Positions 20,818 to 32,820 are shown, counted from the first letter of the stretch. The stretch: DNA of 64,000 nt from Oikopleura dioica (GCA_907165135.1 OU015568.1:12346501-12410500); one strand, 5' to 3'. The notes: generated by a model from the letters alone, not told the origin. Numbers and translations: made by a program.

Positions 20818-20853
20818 TCTAAAAAGTAAATCCAAAGCTCGATTTTCATTACA

Positions 20854-21451
20854 TTAAACATAGTCTACAGGAGTTTCCGTGTCGAGCGAAAAGTTATCCA
20901 TTGTTGGAGCGCTCGAAAGAAATGGCCAGCTTTGCAGAGGGTATGATCTCGGGCGTTTATTTTTTTCTTGGCAGTCTCGTACCCAATTTACAATGTCAGC
21001 GTAGTGGTGTTGATCCGTTTTTCCAAAGAAGATAATGTCTAAAATCATTATGTTAATTGAATTGCGATGATTGATTATTAAAATTACCATCTATGTTCAT
21101 TGTCGCGAAATTGATAAAAATTTCGAGGGCTGAAAAGAAGTATCGACAATGAGAAGGTGTATAAACACTTGTTGCTCCCTTTACATCAAACAGTTTTGTT
21201 TTTGAGAATAATACTCCATAAATCGTTTCAGTCGCGCCTTCATTCCGAACCACTTTTTTTTTTCTTTTTACATACGCCCCAAAGTAGCCTCTTGTCTCAA
21301 TGTCGCAATCTCGGACATTTTCAACCTTCACGAATTTGATGAATGACCGTTTGTTTCCTTCCAACAGCTTCCACAATACGTGTTCCTCAATAAACACCTC
21401 CATATCACGTGGATAACCGGTAGTGACACTTAAAACTGCTAATGATTTCAT
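20854..21451 (-). CDS. Unknown two-exon protein between transposase and clamp
   Basis: Two exons joined by a 49-bp GT-AG intron (GTAATTTTAA...TTTTAG) encode about 180 residues: MKSLAVLSVTTGYPRDMEVF, HVLWKLLEGNKRSFIKFVKV, FFSALEIFINFATMNID, then IIFFGKTDQHHYADIVNWV and the end DTETPVDYV-stop. I recognise no family. It starts about 80 bp after the transposase stop and ends 36 bp before the first clamp start, so the three probably share a transcript. Its place suggests a role with transposition or replication; the sequence itself does not show which. Confidence 0.6.
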
Positions 21452-21530
21452 ATGTCCGATAAGGATAATTTGGCGAGCGAAAGTTCTAAACAGACACTTT
21501 TTTTTACATTATGTCCCGTGGACTCTATTT

Positions 21531-24500
21531 TATTTATTTTTAGTTCGAGGTCGAGAGAGTGTAACTTTGTAATTGACAGTATTTTTTTTCCGCTCAGACC
21601 TTCGTTGTGGAGCAGTGTCACCATCAGCCGGCAATGATTTCGATTCGTTGGCGCTCATCATTGAATCGTCCTAAACAATATGTGAATATTTGATGGTATT
21701 TAGTTTGACGACCTTTTTGGATTTTAGCTTCTCCTCTTTGCTTCGACTGCGGGTTCTGATGGGTGAGAAGGCAGTTTCAGCAGCAGCTCGCTCTAGTGAT
21801 TTCCAATCGTCCATGATTTCAGTTCCTGGCACCTTTGGTATTCCTTCTAGCGCTTTTTCTTCTGCTCTTTCGTGTCTCCGCTGCTCTTTGGGTTTGAGTG
21901 GTTTGTCGGGCCATTGGTTGAGCGCTGCGTCAGTCAACATCGTTGGATTTACATCGATCATTGCGTCCCCAAGGCACTTCACTTGTCTATCAAAATCGCG
22001 AAGCTGGCTTTCTTTATCTTTTCCCTTTAACGTGGCCATCGTTGGATTGTTCTCCATTCGAATCTGCTTCTTCTTGTTTTCCTGATATGATTATTTAATA
22101 CGATAATTGTAATTTTTTTACCTTGTTATCTTCCCGCTCATGGATCCTAGCAGGTTGACACGATTTTCGTTTGCGTGTGAGACCGGCGTTTTTCAGCGTT
22201 TGGTCTTGGCGTTCCTGAAACTCCTCGACATGACATTTCGATGGTTGTGCTTCTGTCGCGAATTTCACCGCGCGATTACGACCATAATTTAGAGCATGTT
22301 TTGATTCCTGTACACCTTCGCTTGACTCTTTTCCCTGGTCGCTGGTGTGCTGGAAGGCTTGCGAGGTAGACGCTTTTTGTGGCGGCCGACAAGTGGTTTC
22401 ATCGTTGTTTTCGAATCCCCAATCAATTGAGTCCTCCTCTGATTTTTCACCTTCGTCCATTGCATCTTCTACGTCAGTTGAGGGCGGCGTTTCAATGTCA
22501 GAGTCGGACTCTGACTCAAACGGGTTTTTGAAATCAAGCATATGCAGTTCGTCTTCGATCGCGGGCGTACGATTCACTTGATCTGTCTCCATGTTTGCAG
22601 AGTGTTCGAGAGCGCCGCTGTTCTCCGTGGTTTCGGCAATTGTTTGATTTAATTGTTCCATTTCCATGTTTGCTGTGTGCTCTTCAGCGCCACTGTTCTC
22701 CGTGTTGTTCCCAGGACCCTGCGTCTGATTGGCTTCGTCGTCACGTAAAGCGTTCACAGCGTCGCTGTTTTCACCAGGCACTGCAGCGCCACTCGCCGCC
22801 CTAGTCTTTTTAAGAAAATCGCCTATCGCCATCTCTGTCTGTACAGAGTTCGGTAAATTGAGTTCTCCAATAGGGCGATTGTCATTCAGCTCCATGCCAT
22901 CATAGTCTTCATCATCAAAGTCATCACCAATGATTTCATCCTCCATTTCACCGACGGGCACATCACATGGAATGCGATCCTCTTCTAATTCTTGATCTGC
23001 CGCGCGATCTTCCTCGGTTTCTGGATCCATTTCAGCAGCTTTGACCTTGCCGTTTTCAATTTCAGTTAACCGTGCTGCGAGTCGATTTCGCGCCCAACGT
23101 TTGCGAAGAATGGCGGTGTGACGCGCAGGTGCTTTTTCCTTAGAATTTATTAATATAAAGTTAAGTCGAATTTCTCACCGCAAAACGCTCCAGTGCAATA
23201 TGTACGAAATCCATGAAAAATTCTTTCGGGAAAGGCATGCCGCGCTCGTAGATTTCCTCTTTGTCGCATCGGTCGAATACCTTCTGTATATAAGCTTCAC
23301 GATCAGCTGCCACGTTGTTTTCATCCTCTCGTTCCTTATCGATGTCGCCATTGTTGTATTCGCGTCCGCATTCATCCATGAATTGGTACATAAGAAGGAG
23401 ATCTTCGTCGAAGCTTCCCTTTCTCTAAAAACAATAATAAGTACAAGCATTTACTGAAAATTTGAACTTACCCTTTTAAATGTATCCCGAAATCTGCTGT
23501 TCAAGCTATTATTGAGGCTTTCCGCCGGATTCGTGGATAAACAAACGGACGAGCGCTCTTCCTTGGCCAACAGAAGCAATTTGTGATAGCAGAATCTATC
23601 ACGATAGATTACCATGACTCGCTGACAATAGTCTCTCAAGAAGCGGCTGATTCTCTTTCCATACTTTGGCAACCTTTGAACGAGGGCGTACAGTCCAAGA
23701 AGACTCGGCATGATGAGGTCAGGTCTGACCAGTTGCTGAACAAGAAAGAGAAGTTTATTTAAATAAGTTAAGTGAAAAAACTTACGATGCTTTTCATCAT
23801 AAACGTGAAGATTCGGACTGCGGCGGGAACACATCGAAAGCCAATAATTGACTTGAGGTTTCTGTAAAGCGCCCTTTCCAGGTGCGTACTACAGATAGTC
23901 GAAAGAACGTTGACGCTGTGACGTTTAAGGCCCTCCTCTGCGCTAAATTCAGAATTATTGATAGGCTTCTATTTAGGTTAAAATAGAGACATACCCAAGG
24001 AAGAGACTCATTTCTCCGTCAGTTTGTGCAAAGACGGTGGTGATCAAGCTGGAGTCGTGAAGCTTCATTAATGCTGCCCAGAATGTATAAAAAGCCGCGG
24101 CATAGTCGACTTTTTTTTTCGAGAGCAAATAAACAGCGGCGACCAATTTATATTCCGTGAATCCAAGGTCGTCAGTAATCGCAATTTGGATGGTGATGCA
24201 TTGCCGGAAATCTCCTGCGATGGTAAAGGTCCCGTCCAGCATCATTCTAATGAATGATGCTGGAGGGATTCGCGACAGCATGAGAAGATCCGCGACTAAA
24301 TAACGTTATGAGAAAAATAGTCAACAATTAATTTTCGCATAATTACCGATCAAGAATTTGGCGGTAACTGCGACTGGCCATCGTAAGCGGTTGAGCCCTT
24401 CACCGGAGAGTCGTTTGTGATAGTTCAACGTGCCGAGAATTTTGGGAACGAGTGGAACTTTCTCATCACGACTCTCAAACTCTTTGCGCATTTGTTTCCG

Positions 24501-26489
24501 GTAGAATCTTTTGCGATTTCTCATCTTTTTGATGTATGATGTCATCGAGTAGTCAGGCGACCATTCAGGATAAGTTTCCTGGACAGTCTGCACGTGATCA
24601 CGCACCGTTTTAGCACTGACTGTTGGTCCCATTTGATCAACCAATTTCTAAATAATTACTTGAAACCTGTAAACTTGGGTAAAAATTACAATAATGCCAG
24701 TCGAAAACGTAATCTCGGCAATCTTTCGCCTGTTAAGGCCTCTGCATACGTGCTCGTATTGTTGGCTAAGGCGCTGGTGATCGCGAGGAGGCTCCAAAGT
24801 CGCGTTGTGCCAAAAGAGTTGAATCTTTTCTGGATTCATCATCCAGGACTTGCCGGATTTAGTTGGCATTATGAAGGACGCGTCGCAATAGAACGTCTGG
24901 CGACCATTGCAGTTTTGACACTTCAGATGGACTGATGCAGCACCATCGCCTCTAAAATTATGCATAAGTATGATTATATATCCGGCCAACCATTTACCTT
25001 GGGTTTGCTCCGTTATACTGCATGTGATAAACGACTTTTTTTCTCTTGGGTGCCGACTGGATTGACTGCCTAGCTTTATTTTGCTTAAGAATTTCTCGTT
25101 TTCCATTAGGAATGGAGCATGTCCAAGGCGTAGCAGATGTAGGTGCCGTTGAAGTAGAAGGCTGGTCATGCAATGCTTGACTATCGTCATCGTCCAAGGG
25201 GAGAAGATACTCGACTATACAGCCAGGATTGCCATTGCCCGATATGTAAGAGTGGATAACGCTCCTTTTGGTTTTCAAGGGGATTTTTATCTTTGGTTCA
25301 TCGCCAGGGTCTCTGTACTGAACACCTCGTTTGAGCTCCGAATTCGGATCGATAAACTTATCAGCTTCCGGGATTCCATGAATTGGCGCTGGCGTTTCGA
25401 CAAAAAAATAGTTTGAAGTGATTGAATCCTCTTCTCCGCTATCAGAATCATTATTTTTGTCGGCTTGGCTTGCTCCAGTATAACCATCATGAGGCCGAAT
25501 ATTGTCCATCAAAAAATCAATCTGATCATTGAGATGGCGAGATGGCCGGCCAAGTTCTTCCAGATTTGGCGAGCCATCGCCCTGCGAAATGTTCTGGGAA
25601 GGTTTCAGTGGCTTCGCAGTCTTCTTAACTTGAACCGTCATTGCCACATCACGGCTCTTCGGTGGTTTTCGTTTTACTTCTTGACCCTTGTTTCTTGCCC
25701 TCGATGTTGTTGGCGAGGGGCTGCGAGAAGGTACACGGGAATTATATGGAGACGACGGGGGCGAGTTTTGTGGGGTCGATAAGAGCTCTTGACTGTTTGC
25801 AACCACATTATCACGAGGGTTTTTAGTATGTTTCTGCCCAAGTTGAGAGCCAGTGCAATTGTTATTTTTGCCTCTATTAGTCTTCATATGTTGACTGGTA
25901 GTTTTTGATTTTTCCTGAGAGTTGCACGGCAACTTCTTCGCAGTCGCTTTCTTTCCCAGACTTTTTCTTTTGTTAGTCGGATAAAGTGAATTGTCTGGAT
26001 CGTCGTCGAAATCGCCCAACTCATCCATCAGGCCAATATCATCTTTAGCCGAAGTTGTCTTTGGGTCGATTACATCTGCAGCCGCATCATCAGAAATATG
26101 GAGACTATTCGCTGGGCGAGGTTCTTGCACTTCGGTCGGAATGAACTCGGGAAGGTTTCGTTCACCACGTATCGGCGAGAGCTAAAATATTGATTAAACA
26201 TTGACCACAAAAAAAAAGGATTTACTTACATCGGCACCAAAGAGAGTTCCACTTTTTTCATCTTGGATATTCGATCGCAAAGGCGACAGTTTTGGACTCG
26301 AAGTTGAAAACGTAGCGGGCTTCTTTGGCAGCGAAGAATCATTCGATTCCTATGAGATTAATAATAACGAGATAAAAAACGTTTTGTCTTTACCTTGTCC
26401 CCGAACGGATCATCGTCACTAGAAGAGTCGTCGTCTTCGCTAGACGAAGCGTCGGTACATGTGCTCAAAAATGATACCATGTCGCTCAT
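21531..26489 (-). CDS. Mutator-like (MULE) transposase, about 12 exons, about 1,450 residues
   Basis: The probable mobilising enzyme, at the centre of the element. It starts MSDMVSFLSTCTDASSS with a long acidic, low-complexity N-terminal region (to about 25200). A zinc-binding segment follows (VHLKCQNCNGRQTFYC with later histidines), of the kind found before MULE catalytic domains (FLYWCH or WRKY-like). Then TVSAKTVRDHVQTVQE, and the catalytic core: ASFIRMMLDGTFTIAG (first acidic residue), TVFAQTDGEMSLF (second), ICSTHLERALYRNLKSI (the MULE C/H motif) and LSTNPAESLNNSLN (the conserved TNN-x-ES-N block). A long acidic C-terminal extension (22095-23100) ends SRPRTKNK-stop. Introns are 40-60 bp and fit the frame. 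The extensions are unusually long for the family and could bind the replication proteins encoded next to it. Confidence 0.85.
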
Positions 26490-26596
26490 CGCGGTCCGAT
26501 TACTAAAAATCCCTCGTTTGACCAATTATCTGCAAAAGAATCCCTGGCAAAGATAATTAAATATAATTAAATACAAGGAAATAAATAATTAAAAAG

Positions 26597-26611
26597 GCAC
26601 GCTCCGCGTGC
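26597..26611 (+). repeat. Oriented 15-bp palindrome, first right-orientation copy
   Basis: gcacgctccgcgtgc followed by aaacataaattgacagaaag. It lies about 110 bp upstream of the transposase start. Confidence 0.9.
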
Positions 26612-26899
26612 AAACATAAATTGACAGAAAGTATGTACAAAAGGGCAGCAAAGATGCGATAGTCTCAGGATTGAACGAATCGGGAACTCGTGGGTAATCA
26701 ATCACATTTCCACACTAAAAACGGCAAAAAAAATCAAGAAAATAACTTCTCAAAGTGATTAAGTCGCAGTCAGATACATAAATATGCACAGAAGCAAATT
26801 TGAGGTGATCCTAAAATGAGACAGAGTAGGGATCAAACAAACGACAGAGAAGTCGAAGAACTTTCGACGAAGGCGTTGGCACGTGAGCATGGTATGCAC

Positions 26900-27493
26900 T
26901 TAATGACGACTTGTTTCTTCCGGCTCCTCATCAGAAATGCAAATGACAGCTGAATCAGAGGTCCTTTCAAAATCCATATCTGCGGTGTCGCCGACAGGAG
27001 CAGAAGAAGTTTTGGCGTCATTTCCTCCATGATCGCCGCCGTCACCTTCATCGAGATCGTTGGCTTCGCCATCGCAGTAGGAGTCGATGTGATCAAAATC
27101 CATAGAACCAGCGGTTTCGCCGACAGGAGCACCAGTGGTCTTATTGTCGTCTTTTTCAGAATCGCTTCCGTCACCTTCATTAAGATCGTTTTCTTCGTCA
27201 TCATCGGAGGAATCGAATTGATTACTTGCTGGTGGCAGCTCGAGCGGGTTGAATGGAATTCGTGAAATGAAGACCAGGTCACGATCATTGAAGCCGACGA
27301 TTTTGAGACATCTAGGGACCGGGCACCGAAGAAAAACATCTCGGTTTATGCCACCACCATAGAGCGTTCCGCGAGCGAGAAAACATTGCAAGCATGCAAC
27401 ATGGGTGCAGGGGTTTGATGCGACCTCCTGCCTAAATGGAGGGGCAAAAGGATGGCCGCAGCAGCCACAATTCCCCTTTGCAGATGACGACAT
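26900..27493 (-). CDS. RING-like zinc protein with acidic repeats and a SUMO-interacting motif
   Basis: A single-exon protein of 197 residues. The first 70 residues hold paired cysteines and a histidine (CGCCGHPF, CTHVACLQC, CPVPRC), resembling a treble-clef or RING-type zinc site. A duplicated acidic module follows: NDLNEGDGSD...APVGETAGSMDFD and NDLDEGDGGD...APVGDTADMDFE. Near the end AVICISDEEPEE is a textbook SUMO-interacting motif (hydrophobic core plus acidic stretch). RING plus SIM is the layout of SUMO-targeted ubiquitin ligases, so it may mark SUMOylated proteins such as PCNA or host silencing factors. The zinc domain is not a perfect C3HC4 pattern, so ligase activity is inferred. 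Confidence 0.7.
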   Translation of the reverse strand: MSSSAKGNCGCCGHPFAPPFRQEVASNPCTHVACLQCFLARGTLYGGGINRDVFLRCPVPRCLKIVGFNDRDLVFISRIPFNPLELPPASNQFDSSDDDEENDLNEGDGSDSEKDDNKTTGAPVGETAGSMDFDHIDSYCDGEANDLDEGDGGDHGGNDAKTSSAPVGDTADMDFERTSDSAVICISDEEPEETSRH

Positions 27494-27749
27494 CGAGGCG
27501 AGATATTCTAACCACGGATTAACCGATCACAATGCTTGTTCTGAAATATGCTTTTTTTTAATTAAAAAAAAATGTTGTCTATCAATGAGAATTTTGTGGG
27601 AGAAAAGAATGATAAAGGAAACGAGCAGTCAAGGGCGTAATTTTCCATTTCGAGAGGATTCATATTCGGCCAACAGATCACGATATTGCAGCTGATCAAG
27701 TTGCCAGTCTAACTGTGCCCTTCGATTTGGGGTCCGCATCTAGCCACAA

Positions 27750-28013
27750 TTAGACACGAGCAGTGCATAAACTCTTCACTAAAGGGCTAGTAGTTGAGCA
27801 AGATACTGACCCCGACCTTCCAGGATTCCGATCTCGAACGATAATGTAATCTCTCTTTTCGCCCCGGCAAAAAGGACATCTGTCGACCGAATCCACGCAA
27901 TTTTTACAAATTCGGAAGTGGCCACAAGGGACTATGGCGATGCTTGGATTGCTTTCTTCGCACATCGAAAATGCACAAATCCGGCAAAGTGAGCCGGAGC
28001 CATCACGGGACAT
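27750..28013 (-). CDS. Small C3HC4 RING-finger protein
   Basis: An 87-residue protein, MSRDGSGSLCRICAFSMCEE at the start. The RING pattern is good: CRIC, then CGHFRICKNC and CPFCRGEK, close to the C-terminal RING class seen in IAP- and Mdm2-like E3 ligases (PCGH, then C-x2-C, then CPxCR). The gene has no visible intron and sits just downstream, in transcription direction, of the unknown protein at 28517-29194. It probably acts as a ubiquitin E3 ligase. Substrate unknown. The tail after the RING is serine- and threonine-rich and without motif. Confidence 0.82.
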   Translation of the reverse strand: MSRDGSGSLCRICAFSMCEESNPSIAIVPCGHFRICKNCVDSVDRCPFCRGEKRDYIIVRDRNPGRSGSVSCSTTSPLVKSLCTARV

Positions 28014-28516
28014 CTTAAAAATCTCAGTTAGGAGCTGCTATTTTGAAAAAAAAGGACAGGATTTCTTAATAAAATAACCACCTTTTTGTTGATTGCCAAC
28101 AATAATTTTTAGGAAGACAAGAAGGAAAAAATTATTTAGAGGAAAGAAGATATAAAAATTGTAAATACTTGACAGCAATGAGAATTGTAAGCTTACAGAT
28201 AAGACAAAAGTTTATTTTTCATCGACCATGGATTCTTGGTAAATAGATATTTTAAACACTAATTATATGGAGGTGATTGTCAAAGAAAAAAAATATTTAA
28301 TTAAAAAAAAATGAACAGGAAAGATAAAGAAGAAAACTTGTGGCTGCACCGCTATAGATCTGAAAGAAAAAAAGATCGACTCGTGGAGACAACAAGGAGT
28401 GGGACGAGAAAGAAAAAAAAAACACCCAGATAGAAGTGCAAGAAACCTATTCATACAGACACATGTAAAATAATAAATTGACAAGATAAACCCTAAGAGC
28501 GTTATAAGAATAGGAC

Positions 28517-29194
28517 CTATTTGAGTTGTCGGAGGACGATGTCGATGAGTTCATCCTCCGAGTTTTCTGTCGAGAAGCCGGGGAAAATAGCGTTCACCTC
28601 TTCGCGGATAAGGTCGATGTGTGAGCGAATCTCAGCAATTCGACGACGACCGGTATATCGCACAGACTAAAATAGATTAGTGAAAGCATAAAATCAGGAT
28701 TCTTACTCTGAGTTTATCCCGAAAAACGCCATTTGCAGCTGTGTCCGCCGACAAACCAGAGCACGCATGCACGATCGACGGTCGTTGAAAACGATGGTTG
28801 TCAAAGGATACACGCTGAAAGAACTCGTCGCATGGTGCTTCAACAAGTTCGTCCTTCGCCGGTTTTAACATCGACGCGGGACCGTAAAACAACTCAATTG
28901 CAGTGCAGCGCGGCGAAATGCAGGTAAAGGTGAAGACAGCATCAAGGCCACTAACGGATAGATATAAAGATTTATTTCGGCCGAATACCTGCGAGCGCAT
29001 GATGATAATCGGAAGCCAAAATATTTTGTTTGACTGACCAAATCACCGGCCAGATCAGTATACGGTAGGAGTAACTCGTAAGCTACGATAGCCAATGGCC
29101 TTATCGGTCTTCCACTTGAGAAACAGACAGAACGCGAAGCGGTTGGTGGAATTTCGACGCACTCGCGATTACTGTTTTGAGCCTCGCTGGACAT
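28517..29194 (-). CDS. Unknown three-exon protein
   Basis: Three exons give about 190 residues: MSSEAQNSNRECVEIPPTAS, IRPLAIVAYELLLPYTDLAG, LVSQTKYFGFRLSSCAR, a 38-bp intron, then LDAVFTFTCISPRCTAIELF, VEAPCDEFFQRVSFDNHRF and HACSGLSADTAANGVFRD. The last exon reads RRIAEIRSHIDLIREEVNAI and ends IDIVLRQLK-stop. Splice sites are GT-AG. I recognise no family. It lies upstream of the RING gene on the same strand, separated by about 500 bp. Confidence 0.55.
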
Positions 29195-30222
29195 ATCAAA
29201 ATCGAGTTATTCTAAAAATAAGAACTGATGATTATGGCGCAAACCACCAATCAATAATAGCCTTAATTCAGTGAAAACTCAATTCTAAAACTAGTGTGTA
29301 TTCCACTCGAAGTGAGTTCAGTTCGAAGTGTCCTCAGTTCGAAGTGTACTCAGTTCGAAGTAAACCGCTTACTCCAGGAAAGAAAATAAAGATCAGGCCT
29401 CAAAAAATTAACTTCGCGTGATTCCAAAGGCAAGCCATAAATCAAGGCTTATGAACGAAAGATTATAGTAAACCTCATAATTTTCGAAATTCGGAGAATC
29501 ATTCGAGCCAAAAAAAAGAACCCTGTGCAGAAATATAAGGATATAACAAAAAGGGTAATATGAACTTGAAATATCATAAAGTAATATTCGAAGACAAAAA
29601 ATACATTTTGACGATAGGGAGAATCAATAAGAGAAGGCAGTGATCAGCAGGTTTTCTCTTTATCTTCTTCACGAAAGATTTCTCTCGCAGTATAAATCAA
29701 ATTTTTTTGCAATCAGATTCAATTAAAAGTAAATTTTCGAGTAGCCAATAATAGCGACTCTTCTCTTCTTCCTTCGAAGGCCCCGTGACGCGCAGGGACA
29801 ACCGAGCGCCGACTCGAAAAGAATTCTACTCGATATAGTCGCTTGATGCGGGCGGGTCAGTGTTTTCGATAAAATTAAGGTGACTAATATTTCATCTGTC
29901 AAAGTTTTCTTATGCAATTCAAAAACGTGAGTGATTTAAGGCCAAGAGTACTTATAAGGATATCAAATAGGCGTAGAATCGCCTATTTTCGCGTCCCCTT
30001 TCGTCGTTTTCTAATGTTGCACTTCTAGAAATAACGAAGAATAAGGTTTTTTTTGGAATCATAGGAGCAGTGTTATTTACGTCAAAGCAGTAAGACAGTG
30101 TGAATTAAAATGATGGAGAGGAATTTTAAAATGAAGATTCGAATTTGATTCGAACAGGATTTTTCTTTTTTGTCCAAAAAATTCGTTGTGAAGGCAATCA
30201 CGTGAGAATCGAGTTTGAATAT
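29195..30222. other. Gene-poor stretch with TTCGAA array and duplicated right-arm sequence
   Basis: I see no supported gene. The stretch holds a TTCGAA array (29308-29362) with its trailing block to about 29500, and a block at about 29740-29865 (agccaataatagcgact...) that recurs at about 31160-31275. Confidence 0.6.
29290..29500 (+). repeat. Internal TTCGAA array plus trailing block (copy 2)
   Basis: Degenerate first unit then three cagttcgaagt units, followed by rtaaaccgctnactccagga and about 130 bp shared with the copy at 32630. Confidence 0.85.
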
Positions 30223-30594
30223 CTATTGCGAGCCCTTTAAAAATTGAGAATAATTAAATTTTGTGTCGCGAACCTGAGCAATCTTGTGTGCAATAATTTG
30301 AGCTTTCACCTTGCGAAGTTCTTCTTGCTCAGCTTCGATCAATTGTTTTTTTTCATTCAGCAGCTCCAATTCAAGTCTGATATTTTCGGCCCTTAATTTG
30401 TTCCGTAAAACAAGACTTTATTTATCGATTGTAAGTTAAGTATGTCTAAGTTACCTCAATTTTTTTATCGCAATTCTTTCGCACTCGATCTCCTTGGCTA
30501 ATTTTCGCACGCGGCGACATTCCTCTTCTTCAAGCATAGTATCAAAGATAAGATCGATCACATCGGGAGGACTGAAGTGGGTTTTTACAAGCAT
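30223..30594 (-). CDS. Small coiled-coil protein, two exons
   Basis: Two exons joined by a 39-bp intron encode about 110 residues: MLVKTHFSPPDVIDLIFDTM, LEEEECRRVRKLAKEIECER, then LRNKLRAENIRLELELLNEK, QLIEAEQEELRKVKAQI and NYSQFLKGSQ-stop. The second half has leucines at heptad spacing among E and K, so a coiled coil is likely. The pattern resembles a leucine-zipper, but no basic DNA-binding region is obvious. An upstream exon (MPDKVW) is possible but does not join in frame. Function unknown. Confidence 0.5.
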
Positions 30595-31086
30595 AGAATA
30601 ACGAGTTATATTCACGTAAAACCCAAACTATTATAAAAAAATCCCATCGCTCGATTCTCTTTCGAAGTGTCTGCAATCAACAAATTGGAATATTTTCTTT
30701 ACGAAAGTGTGATGACTAATATAGGATCCAAGCAAATCTTACCAAACTTTGTCAGGCATTTTTTTTTCGTTCGGCTCGAAAAGGTTTACCCTTACATTTG
30801 CCAATAGCGAACTTAAAAATTTTATGACAGTCAAATATCTACATAGAAGTCTAAGCAAAGGAGAAATGAGCATAAACTTGACACAATTATAATGAATAAA
30901 CTTGCGCCACGATGATTTTATATAATTGAAACATAGAAGACAACGGTGGCATAAAATGAAATGAGAATTCACAAAGTGAGAATCGCCTATTTTGTTTTGT
31001 AAACTGTTAAGAAAGAATATTAAAGAAACATATTTAAGGAAAAAAATTAGGGAAAAATCGTCATTTAATCGCATAAAACTCCAAAA

Positions 31087-31101
31087 GCACGCTCCGCGTG
31101 C
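31087..31101 (+). repeat. Oriented 15-bp palindrome, right half copy
   Basis: gcacgctccgcgtgc followed by gaacatactagtgacaaaaa. Confidence 0.9.
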
Positions 31102-31744
31102 GAACATACTAGTGACAAAAAACATTCAATAAAAACCTTGCTTAAGAAAATTCAAGGTTTTAAAAAGAGCCAATAACAGCGACTTTTTCTCTCCCCGCGT
31201 GACGAGTAGCAAATTTTTGACGGCGGTGCGATAAGAATTCGATTCGATCTAGTCGAGCAAGGACGCGCTTGAGAATTTCTTTTACCAGGTCATTTCTTGA
31301 TTTCAGCTAGGTGACTAATCGCTCGAAAGGGCGATGCATTACATATTTTTTTTTTCAACGAAGAAAAGAGACAAGAGACTTTTCGATACTTCCGTAGGAT
31401 AGAGATTTAAAAGTTAGACATTGAAATTAAATAGCTAAAGAGAATTGATTGCTAATAACCACTGATATTTTAAATGGAATAAAAAAACAAACAGCCATTC
31501 AGAATGCCGTATGTCTACCATTCAATTAAAAGGGAGCATATCGTGAACGCTGGTGAAGTAGGTCTCTGCCGAGGAAGAGTATACGATGGCGAAGGAAATG
31601 AAAAAGAATGTGGCTCAGTCACACAACTCATGTATATTCATTTTACAACCTTCATCCCATATTGCGAAAACTGATATGGTTATACAGAAAAAAGATAATC
31701 TAACATAACAATTAAATATAACCAAAAGAAGCATCGCCACACAT

Positions 31745-32536
31745 ATGGACAGCTACAAAGAAATACTCTCAGACGCGAAGGTATGCTGCCCGGCAAACAA
31801 TTGTCAGGCTCAGAGTTGCATATTTAGCTAACTCTTCTATGACAGCTCACACAGCTCAGTAGATATGCAACTCAGATCAGGCGAAGAACTTAAGCGTGGC
31901 AGAAGGTTTAATTGGAAAATGCTGTATTCAAGCTAAAGACACATTCGAACCAGGAAGGTTTCAATAATAATAGGGTACGCTCATTACTCAACAATATCAA
32001 AAAATAAAAAAATAAACTTTTTTATTATCTGAAACCTGCTACAAGATGACATTCGTTATCTCAATTCTTTACACGATATGGAAATGAGATTGGAGAAACA
32101 GTGTGCTAAAATGCAGCAGGAGTTGAACTTCTACCAGAAGACTCTCGCCACCATCAAAGAAGAAAAAAAGGAGGCATTCTTCCGCTCAGCATCAAAAGTC
32201 GGACTCGAAGGTAATAACATTTGACTTTCAAGAAAAAAATTGACACTTCTAGGAATTCAACGCCTAGCGAAGTGCGCAGTATGTTATCAAGAATACATCG
32301 ATGCAGTCAAGCCCGTTTCATTGCCATGCGGCCACGTCATCTGCAAAGATTGCGCTGGTAAACTCAATCCGAAAAACTGCCATAAATGCAGAGCGCCATT
32401 CGACGACAACAAGGAAGGGCAACTAAAGTTACGAATTATTTTTAATGAAAAAAAAACAAAAAAAAATTACCCTAAAAAAAGATTCGAGATCTGTTCCCAT
32501 GAAACTTTTCCTGATCAGCGCACCTGCAAAAGATAA
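31745..32536 (+). CDS. Coiled-coil RING-finger protein, four exons
   Basis: Four exons can be joined in frame: MDSYKEILSDAK; ICNSDQAKNLSVAE; DDIRYLNSLHDMEMRLEKQC with a helical stretch KMQQELNFYQKTLATIKEEK; then the RING exon. The RING reads CAVCYQEYIDAVKPVSLPCG, HVICKDCAGKLNPKNCHKCR, a good C3HC4 with the CGH centre. A basic tail ends in CKR-stop. Coiled coil then RING resembles dimeric E3 ligases, with the order reversed from TRIM proteins. The last exon alone would be a 98-residue ORF, so the upstream exons rest on splice-site and frame agreement. It is the only RING gene on the plus strand. Confidence 0.75.
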
Positions 32537-32629
32537 ACAAAGATTATTTCATTTTTTTTGATTGAAAATATACAATAAAGTTATTAAAAGAAATAAACGT
32601 AATGAACTCAAATCTGAAACAAGTGTGTA

Positions 32630-32820
32630 TTCCACTCGAAGTGACCTCAGTTCGAAGTGACCTCAGTTCGAAGTAAACCGCTAACTCCAGGAAAAGAAAA
32701 TAAAGATCTGGCCTCAAAAAGTTGACTTCGCGTGATTTCAAAGCAAAGCGCATAAATCAAGGCTTATGAATGAAAAATTATAGTTAACCTCATAATTTTC
32801 GAAATTCGGACAATAATTCG
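32630..32820 (+). repeat. Internal TTCGAA array plus trailing block (copy 3)
   Basis: Two to three units followed by a block almost identical to that after the 29308-29362 array (gcgtgatttcaaagc...tcaaggcttatga). Confidence 0.85.

Noticed and set aside
29723-29917. Basic open frame on the minus strand
   Set aside because: The segment is a duplicated non-coding block (repeated at 31160-31275) in which the frame is not kept.
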